DNA from: Solirubrobacterales bacterium
Lineage (GTDB): Bacteria; Actinomycetota; Thermoleophilia; Solirubrobacterales; 70-9
Direction of reading: 5' to 3'
DNA length: 19,558 nt
NCBI GenBank assembly: GCA_030152805.1
Contig: JASLIG010000016.1
Location: 1-19,558, forward strand
The notes below the pieces were generated by a model. It was not told the DNA's origin. It saw only the letters and a program-made list of their open reading frames with translations, and ran no database searches. This document shows, piece after piece, positions 13,743-19,558 of this stretch; the stretch's first letter is position 1; each line of letters starts with the position of its first letter. Position numbers and translations under genes: made by a program.

Positions 13743-14765
13743 TCAATTACGTTTGTAGCGGCTGGCCACGTACTCCTCGACCCACGCGGTCGAGCTTCGC
13801 CAGGTGCCGTCCGCCGCCTTCGCTGCCTTTAGCCTTCCGCGGACCGCTGCAACTCGCAGGGCATTCGCCGACAGCTCCTTCGTTGCCAGTGCTGGGAGCG
13901 GAACCAGACGCGCGGGACCGGCGATTGCGGGCACGACGAACTTGTAGAGATTGTCGAGGATCGCCCGCGCCAGGAACTCGCCCAAAGGCCCGGGGTCGCC
14001 ATTGTCGGCGCGGCGCAGGGTGTTCAGGTAGCGAATGCGGTCTCCCTTGTAGATGATCGCCGGGGGGTAGCCGAGACGGACAAGAAGCAGGTTGAGCAGC
14101 AAGCGGCCTGTGCGCCCATTGCCATCGAGGAAGGGGTGGATTTGCTCAAAGCGAGCGTGCAAGATCGCCAGAGACTCCGTGATCTCCCCCCCATCGACCC
14201 TGGCCAGCGCTTGGGCGTCGGCGAGCCAGTCACGGATCAGGGCCGGCACTTGCGGCCACTCCGGCGGGCGCATCCCGCCTGGAAACGGCTCGATGTCATG
14301 CTCGCGAAATGAGCCCGGGCGCTCCTTGGGGGTCGCCTGCGGATGGGGCGCGATATCCCACACCGGGGTCATGGCAAGCGAATGGACCTGCCGCAGCTCT
14401 GCCAGCGTGAGCGTCTTGCCGCTCCTCCAATCGCCGGGGCGTATCCCGTGCCCATAGACCCAGTCAGCTGCGTCTGCGTAGCCTCGGACCTCGAGGTATT
14501 CGCTCAGCTCCTTGTTCCCAACGGCGCGACCCTCTGCGAGCAGCAGTTCGACCTGCTTCAGCACCAACGTGTTGCCCTCGATCGCGGTTGAGTGGTGGGC
14601 CTCCTCGAGCCAAATACCCCGCCAAATTCCCTCCGCCTCCTCAGGTGACGGCAGCCCGCCGAGCTTGTCTCGCAGCTCACCGATCTGAACCTGAAGGCGT
14701 TTGTAGACCTCGGCACGCGATGGCCGACCCCTCCTGCTTGCCTCGACTTTGTTTGGGGAAACCAT
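13743..14765 (-). CDS. Fic-domain protein (AMPylase family) with candidate C-terminal DNA-binding domain
   Basis: A 340-residue Fic protein. The catalytic motif HPFLDGNGRTGR (210-221) is intact; H210 is the catalytic base, and the GNGR loop binds the nucleotide. An N-terminal inhibitory-helix motif S59-x3-E63-G64 marks it as a class II, auto-inhibited Fic enzyme that transfers AMP or another nucleotide to a target protein. Before it is an AT-hook-like RRGRPSR (11-17). The last 45 residues (ELSANALRVAAVRGRLKAAK onward to WVEEYVASRYKRN) resemble an excisionase/MerR-like helix-turn-helix. No Doc/Phd-type antitoxin gene is adjacent. Its start is embedded in an AT-rich tandem duplication, with TACAAT 6 nt before the ATG and no Shine-Dalgarno site. 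The target is unknown. Confidence 0.9.
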   Translation of the reverse strand: MVSPNKVEASRRGRPSRAEVYKRLQVQIGELRDKLGGLPSPEEAEGIWRGIWLEEAHHSTAIEGNTLVLKQVELLLAEGRAVGNKELSEYLEVRGYADAADWVYGHGIRPGDWRSGKTLTLAELRQVHSLAMTPVWDIAPHPQATPKERPGSFREHDIEPFPGGMRPPEWPQVPALIRDWLADAQALARVDGGEITESLAILHARFEQIHPFLDGNGRTGRLLLNLLLVRLGYPPAIIYKGDRIRYLNTLRRADNGDPGPLGEFLARAILDNLYKFVVPAIAGPARLVPLPALATKELSANALRVAAVRGRLKAAKAADGTWRSSTAWVEEYVASRYKRN

Positions 14766-14771
14766 ATTTTA

Positions 14772-14777
14772 ATTGTA
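14772..14777 (-). promoter_or_regulatory. fic -10 element (TACAAT), leaderless
   Basis: TACAAT ends 6 nt before ATG 14765, so transcription should begin at about the start codon. It overlaps the TGTACCGAACA half-symmetric site (14774-14784), so a protein bound there would cover the promoter. Confidence 0.6.
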
Positions 14778-14784
14778 CCGAACA
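14774..14784. promoter_or_regulatory. Candidate operator 1 (TGTACCGAACA)
   Basis: An 11-bp palindrome with one mismatch. Its centre is 44 bp from the second copy, about four helical turns, which would put both on nearly the same face. It overlaps the fic -10. Confidence 0.4.
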
Positions 14785-14794
14785 AATTTGAAAC

Positions 14795-14838
14795 TGTTTG
14801 GGTAAGGACAAAGTAATTGTTCCGAACACATTTGAAAC
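14795..14838. repeat. Tandem duplication copy 2, upstream of fic
   Basis: A 44-nt unit directly adjoining copy 1. The position equivalent to the -10 reads AACAAT and that of the ATG reads TTG, so it looks like a decayed promoter-plus-start copy. Confidence 0.75.
14818..14828. promoter_or_regulatory. Candidate operator 2 (TGTTCCGAACA)
   Basis: A perfect 11-bp palindrome in copy 2. It lies between the divergent fic and PHP genes and could affect both. It does not match the GAAC-N4-GTTC LexA box of Actinobacteria. Confidence 0.45.
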
Positions 14839-14850
14839 ACCGTCGCCAGC

Positions 14851-14856
14851 TAGGCT
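14851..14856 (+). promoter_or_regulatory. Putative -10 (TAGGCT) for the PHP gene
   Basis: TAGGCT ends 9 nt before ATG 14866 with no Shine-Dalgarno site, giving a leaderless or near-leaderless mRNA. Confidence 0.45.
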
Positions 14857-14865
14857 GCCGCCTTC

Positions 14866-15681
14866 ATGCTGATCGAGCTTCAAAGTCATTCGACGGTCTC
14901 CGACGGGCAGCTGGCACCGGCTGAAGTGGTTGCGCAGGCTTGGGAAGCGGGGGTCAGCACACTGGCGCTGACCGATCACGATGCGGTCTCAGGAGTCCCA
15001 GAGGCCGAGGAAGCCGCGAAGGGGCTGGGAATCGAGGTGGTGCCCGCGGTCGAGATGTCGTGCGTGCACGAGTACGCGGAAGACCTGCACGTCTGCGGCT
15101 ACTGGGTCGATCTCGCAACGATCGCTCCGACCTGCGAGCGGGCGCAGAAGGAGCGGATCGACCGCGCCGAGGAGATCGTCGGCCGGCTGCGCAAATGGGG
15201 CTTCGAAGTGAAGCTCGATGACGCGATCGCGGAGGCCGGCGACGCGCTCTCGATCGGCCGGCCCCACATCGCCCGCGCCGCCGGGGCGACCGGCGACCTC
15301 GGTCCCTTCTTCGAGGAGTACCTCGTCCCGGGAGCGAAGGCCTTCGTCCCCCGTCGCTGGCCGACAGCCGAGCAGGCGATCGCGCTGATCCACGAGGCGG
15401 GCGGGGCCGCAGTCATCGCCCACCCCTATTGGGACATCGACGACCCTGACGAGGTCGAGGACCTGATCCGCTCCCTGGGCGCCGACGGCGTCGAGGCCTT
15501 CTACCCGAGCCACAGCGAAGAGCAGACCAAGCATCTGCTGGAGCTCTGCGACGAGCTGGACCTCGTCCCCACCGCATCGTCGGACTATCACGGCCCCACC
15601 CACAAGACCTTCGCCAAGTTCGGCGCCTACGACACTTACGGCCTCGGGCAGCCTCGGGTGCCGGAGAAGATGGACGGCTAG
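14866..15681 (+). CDS. PHP-domain phosphoesterase (TrpH/YciV-like)
   Basis: A 271-residue PHP (polymerase and histidinol phosphatase) metal-dependent phosphoesterase. Motifs: LQSHSTVSDG (5-14), LTDHDAVSG (35-43), VEMSC (62-66, metal-bridging E63), GRPHIARA, IAHPYW, and SSDYHG near the C-terminus. The layout is that of TrpH/RNase AM proteins, which hydrolyse 3',5'-nucleoside bisphosphates or trim RNA 5' ends. The first metal-binding His of the usual HxH is Gln here (Q6; H8 is retained), so one metal site may be altered. It is divergent from fic across the AT-rich region. The 50-nt gap after it (15682-15731) is also AT-rich but contains no terminator hairpin. Confidence 0.88.
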   Translation: MLIELQSHSTVSDGQLAPAEVVAQAWEAGVSTLALTDHDAVSGVPEAEEAAKGLGIEVVPAVEMSCVHEYAEDLHVCGYWVDLATIAPTCERAQKERIDRAEEIVGRLRKWGFEVKLDDAIAEAGDALSIGRPHIARAAGATGDLGPFFEEYLVPGAKAFVPRRWPTAEQAIALIHEAGGAAVIAHPYWDIDDPDEVEDLIRSLGADGVEAFYPSHSEEQTKHLLELCDELDLVPTASSDYHGPTHKTFAKFGAYDTYGLGQPRVPEKMDG

Positions 15682-15716
15682 GAAAGAATCAGGCAGATTA
15701 ATTAGAAAAATTCACG

Positions 15717-15722
15717 TAACCT
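15717..15722 (+). promoter_or_regulatory. Putative -10 (TAACCT) for the spermidine-synthase-like gene
   Basis: TAACCT ends 9 nt before ATG 15732. An AT-rich tract (TTAATTAGAAAAATT) lies just upstream and may help melting or act like an UP element. No Shine-Dalgarno site. Confidence 0.4.
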
Positions 15723-15731
15723 CTCTTCCCG

Positions 15732-17273
15732 ATGGCAACCCGGACGGCTCGCCCAAGCAGGGAACGGAGTGGGAAGAAGCCGGCTTCGGCGCGCCCGAGC
15801 GGCGACGAGGGCCTGCCGCGGGCGCTTCCCTGGACAGCCGCCGCGGCGCTGGTCTTCACCGCCGCCGGCGCGGTGCTGATGCTCGAGATACTCGCGGTGA
15901 GGCTGCTGGCGCCATACGTCGGCCTGACGCTGGAGACGACGACCGCGATCATCGGCGCGGCCCTGGCCGGCATCGCCGGCGGTGCCGCCATCGGCGGGTA
16001 CCTCGCCGACCGTACCGACACCCGCCGGCTGGTCGTCTGGCTGCTGATCGTGGGTGGCCTGCTGGCGCTCCTCACCGTCCCGGTCGTGCGCTGGCTCGGA
16101 CCCGGAGCCCGCGGCGAGGGCGAGTTCGCCGCCCTCGCCATCACCGTGGTGGCGCTGGTGCCGGCCGCCGCCGCGCTCAGCGCCGTCTCGCCCGCCGTCG
16201 CCCACCTGCAGCTGCACAACCTGCAGCTGAGCGGGACCGTGGTCGGCCGACTCTCCGCCTGGGGCACCGCCGGCGCCCTCGTCGGCACCTTCGGCACCGG
16301 CTTCCTGCTCGTGCCGCTGGTGCCGGTCAGCACCGCCGTGATCCTGATCGGCGCTGTACTCGTCGGAGCCGGCATCCTCCTCGGCACCTGGAGCAGGCTG
16401 ATGTCACTCCTCGGTGTCGCCGGCGCCGTGATTGCCATGCTCCTGCTCGGCGCCTGGTCCAACAGCCTCGACTCGCCCTGCAAAGCGGAGACCGAGTACC
16501 ACTGCGTCAGCCTCACCCCGGATCCGACAAATCCAGGCGGATACGTGCTGATGCTGGACGAACTTGCGCACTCCTACGTCGACCTGAGAGATCCGACCAA
16601 GCTCGAATTCGCCTACATACGCTGGATCGCAAAGGCCCTCGATGCGACCAGCCCACCGCCCAAGCCGATCGACGTCGTCTTCCTTGGCGGCGGTGGATTC
16701 ACCCTGCCGCGCTGGCTCGGGGCAACCCGGCCGGGCTCCCGCGCACTCGTGCTCGAGGTCGACCGCGAACTCGTCGAATTCGACGAAGCGCACCTCGACC
16801 TGCGCCGCTCCCCCGACCTGCGAATCGAGACCGGCGACGCACGCCTCACGATGAGGGACGTGCCCAGCGACAGCGCCGACGTCGTCGTCGGCGACGCCTT
16901 CGGAGCCCTGGTGATCCCCTGGCACCTCGCCACCGCCGAGTGGACCGACGAAGTCAAGCGGGTGCTCGAGCCGGATGGGATCTACACGCTCAACGTGGTC
17001 GACGAACCGCCGCTCGATCTGCTCAAGGCCGAGACGGCCACCGTCCTCGACGCCTTCAAGCACGTCCGCATCGTCACCTTCGGCCAATTGGAACACCCGG
17101 CGGGGGGCAACGCCGTTCTGCTCGCCTCCGACCGTCCCATCCCCGCCGCGGCCGACAGCGAAGGCGAATTCACGACCACCCTGAGCGAATCCGAAACCCG
17201 CGCTCTCGCCCAGGGCGCCGAATCGCTGCGCGACGACTACGCCCCAGCCGATCAGCTGCTCACACAGCCCTGA
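15732..17273 (+). CDS. Membrane-fused spermidine synthase-like protein
   Basis: A 513-residue fusion. After a basic cytoplasmic tail (1-30) come about seven to eight hydrophobic segments between 34 and 240, resembling half of a major-facilitator transporter, with a DRTDTRR loop at 93-99. The C-terminal domain (about 255-513) has the SpeE-type fold: HSYVDLRDP (280-288), the SAM-binding FLGGGGF (317-323), the acidic E342-V-D344 that holds the ribose, GDAR (368-371), the aspartate D388 in VGDAFG, and a terminal DDYAP. Such fused proteins are common in Actinobacteria; their substrate and whether they make polyamines are not established. It is convergent with the NHL protein gene across a 31-nt gap containing a hairpin. 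Confidence 0.88.
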   Translation: MATRTARPSRERSGKKPASARPSGDEGLPRALPWTAAAALVFTAAGAVLMLEILAVRLLAPYVGLTLETTTAIIGAALAGIAGGAAIGGYLADRTDTRRLVVWLLIVGGLLALLTVPVVRWLGPGARGEGEFAALAITVVALVPAAAALSAVSPAVAHLQLHNLQLSGTVVGRLSAWGTAGALVGTFGTGFLLVPLVPVSTAVILIGAVLVGAGILLGTWSRLMSLLGVAGAVIAMLLLGAWSNSLDSPCKAETEYHCVSLTPDPTNPGGYVLMLDELAHSYVDLRDPTKLEFAYIRWIAKALDATSPPPKPIDVVFLGGGGFTLPRWLGATRPGSRALVLEVDRELVEFDEAHLDLRRSPDLRIETGDARLTMRDVPSDSADVVVGDAFGALVIPWHLATAEWTDEVKRVLEPDGIYTLNVVDEPPLDLLKAETATVLDAFKHVRIVTFGQLEHPAGGNAVLLASDRPIPAAADSEGEFTTTLSESETRALAQGAESLRDDYAPADQLLTQP

Positions 17274-17279
17274 GCGCCC

Positions 17280-17296
17280 GGCCGGCGAAGCCGGCC
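17280..17296. terminator. Bidirectional hairpin between convergent genes
   Basis: A perfect 7-bp stem GGCCGGC/GCCGGCC with a 3-nt GAA loop fills the 31-nt gap between two convergent stop codons. There is no T-tract on either side, so this would be a GC-rich hairpin terminator rather than a classical intrinsic one. Confidence 0.5.
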
Positions 17297-17304
17297 CAGG
17301 CGGC

Positions 17305-18816
<1,512 letters not shown>

Positions 18817-18823
18817 CGCCATC

Positions 18824-18829
18824 AGCCTA
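18824..18829 (-). promoter_or_regulatory. Putative -10 (TAGGCT) for the NHL-repeat gene
   Basis: TAGGCT on the minus strand ends 7 nt before ATG 18816, predicting a leaderless message and deciding the start codon. Confidence 0.5.
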
Positions 18830-18875
18830 AGCAAACAACCCCCCGCCCAGAAGTTGCGCCGATGCGGCGGCGTTT

Positions 18876-18896
18876 GGGAGGGGCACCGCCCCTCCC
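18876..18896 (-). terminator. GC-rich hairpin downstream of cysC
   Basis: A perfect 9-bp stem (GGGAGGGGC/GCCCCTCCC) with a 3-nt loop begins 13 nt after the cysC stop, in the 93-nt gap before the NHL gene. There is no T-run after it on the minus strand, so it would be a hairpin-only terminator that separates the sulfur operon from the NHL gene. Confidence 0.55.
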
Positions 18897-18909
18897 ACTG
18901 CGTCTCAGC

Positions 18910-19464
18910 TCAAGCGGTGACCGCGGCCGCCGGGATCAGATCCCGCGACTCGAGGTACTCGATCAACTTCTGCGCCGACTCCTCGGCCGTTTCGCTTTCG
19001 GTGTCGCAGGTCACCTCGGGGTTCTCGGGCGCCTCATACGGGTCGGAAACGCCCGTAAATTCCTTGATCTCCCCGGCGAAGGCCTTCGCGTACAGCCCCT
19101 TGACGTCGCGCTCGGCGCAGGTATCGACCGACGCCTTGACGTAGACCTCGATGAAGCGCTCTCCCATCAGCTCGCGCGCCTCGCCCCGGATCTCCGCGTA
19201 GGGGGAGATCGCCGCGGTGATCACCGGCACGCCGTTGCGGCTGAGCAGATCGGCGACGAAGGCGATGCGGCGGATGTTGGTGTCGCGATCCTCCTTGGAG
19301 AAGCCGAGCCCCTTGGAGAGGTTTTCCCGCACGACGTCGCCGTCGAGGATCTCCAGCTTCGAGCCGCGCTCACGCAGCTGCTTCTCCAGGTGTCCGGAAA
19401 TGGTCGTCTTGCCGGCCCCGGAAAGCCCGGTGAACCAGAGGGTGAAGCCCTTCTCGCCAGCCAT
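18910..19464 (-). CDS. cysC: Adenylylsulfate (APS) kinase
   Basis: A 184-residue cytoplasmic kinase that phosphorylates APS to PAPS with ATP. The P-loop is GLSGAGKTT (13-21); next come LDGDVVRENLSKGLGFS and EDRDTNIRR (the APS-binding region), ISPYAEIR, which carries the family's conserved serine, and the VYVKASVDTCAERDVKGLY segment. The length is slightly below stand-alone CysC (about 200). It starts 6 nt after the stop of the upstream gene; AAGGAGG inside that gene's last codons (19477-19483) is the ribosome site. Together they should activate sulfate for assimilation or for sulfotransferases. Confidence 0.95.
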   Translation of the reverse strand: MAGEKGFTLWFTGLSGAGKTTISGHLEKQLRERGSKLEILDGDVVRENLSKGLGFSKEDRDTNIRRIAFVADLLSRNGVPVITAAISPYAEIRGEARELMGERFIEVYVKASVDTCAERDVKGLYAKAFAGEIKEFTGVSDPYEAPENPEVTCDTESETAEESAQKLIEYLESRDLIPAAAVTA

Positions 19465-19470
19465 GCTCGT

Positions 19471-19558
19471 TCAGTCCTCCTTGTAAGCGTCGATAAGGAT
19501 GTCAGCGACCTCGTCGCGGGAGAACTCGTGCGGCGGCCTTTCGCCGTTGCCGAGCATC
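19471..19558 (-). CDS. C-terminal tail of probable ATP sulfurylase (cut by window edge)
   Basis: The last 28 codons of a gene entering from the right, ending IDAYKED and a TGA at 19471. The tail GNGERPPHEFSRDEVADIL resembles the end of the Sat-type ATP sulfurylase catalytic domain (a short Gly/Glu loop, then EFSRPEV-like helix), and position directly before cysC fits a sat-cysC operon. The evidence is short, so another gene is possible. Confidence 0.5.
   Translation of the reverse strand, partial: MLGNGERPPHEFSRDEVADILIDAYKED

Larger units (their letters stand above)
14750..14794. repeat. Tandem duplication copy 1, spanning the fic start codon and -10
   Basis: A 45-nt unit that aligns with the next 44 nt. 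The right-hand 24 nt match at 22 of 24 positions and the first 8 nt match exactly; the middle has diverged. This copy includes the fic ATG and its first codons. Confidence 0.75.

Noticed and set aside
12438..13832. 464-codon plus-strand frame opposite the biotin carboxylase
   Set aside because: A frame kept open by GC-rich codons; its Asp/Arg/Val/Leu-rich translation shows no domain.
13743..14765. Fic-Phd/Doc toxin-antitoxin pair
   Set aside because: No small antitoxin gene flanks fic, and inhibition appears built in through the SxxxEG helix.
14774..14828. LexA (SOS) boxes
   Set aside because: The actinobacterial LexA box has GAAC-N4-GTTC; these are TGTWC-C-GAACA with opposite half-site order and spacing.
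14750..14838. CRISPR-like array
   Set aside because: Only two adjoining units, no spacers and no cas genes; better read as a promoter duplication.
18817..18834. TTG 18834 or ATG 18822 as start of the NHL protein
   Set aside because: The likely -10 TAGGCT (18824-18829) overlaps or abuts these; ATG 18816 fits a leaderless start.

Overview
The window is a gene-dense, GC-rich stretch of bacterial chromosome. GC-rich codons, many leaderless-looking starts, an AccA3-like fused biotin carboxylase/BCCP, a RskA-type anti-sigma factor and a secreted NHL-repeat protein point to Actinomycetota. The protein style resembles class Thermoleophilia (Solirubrobacterales and relatives). That placement is an inference from family resemblance, not a database result. 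I see no rRNA, tRNA, CRISPR array, prophage or insertion sequence.

Layout. 1-2170: the 5' part of a divergent dihydropteroate-synthase-like gene (-), a HAD phosphatase (+) sharing a 24-bp divergent gap with it, and a DtxR/MntR-type metal regulator (+). 2174-4793 (-): a tight four-gene operon, read from high to low coordinates as a Tat/lipobox ferritin-like lipoprotein, a second ferritin-like protein with a hydrophobic segment, a SigK-like ECF sigma factor and its RskA-like zinc anti-sigma factor. 4896-7257: a PLP aminotransferase (-) divergent from an unrecognised secreted protein (+). 7264-10081: sucCD (succinyl-CoA synthetase, -) divergent from a haloacid-dehalogenase-like HAD protein (+). 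10159-13700: a secreted sulfatase (+) convergent with a biotin carboxylase/BCCP subunit (-). 13743-15681: a Fic-domain protein (-) divergent from a PHP phosphoesterase (+), separated by an unusually AT-rich intergenic region. 15732-18816: a membrane-fused spermidine-synthase-like protein (+) convergent with a secreted six-bladed NHL propeller (-). 18910-19558: cysC (APS kinase, -) behind the tail of what is probably sat (ATP sulfurylase).

Most of the window is core metabolism (folate, TCA cycle, acyl-CoA carboxylation, sulfate activation) mixed with envelope and stress proteins. The most unusual parts are three. First, the fic promoter region is an imperfect 44-45-bp tandem duplication. Each copy carries a TGTWCCGAACA palindrome, and one palindrome overlaps the fic -10 element; the Fic protein has a C-terminal segment that looks like a DNA-binding fold, which suggests autoregulation. 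Second, the sigma/anti-sigma pair is co-transcribed with two di-iron ferritin-like envelope proteins. Third, promoter-proximal genes repeatedly show a TANNNT -10 hexamer (often TAGGCT) only 6-9 nt before the start codon with no Shine-Dalgarno sequence, whereas internal operon genes have Shine-Dalgarno sites or ATGA overlaps. No intergenic stretch exceeds 300 bases; the longest gaps are about 100 bases and are described with the promoters.
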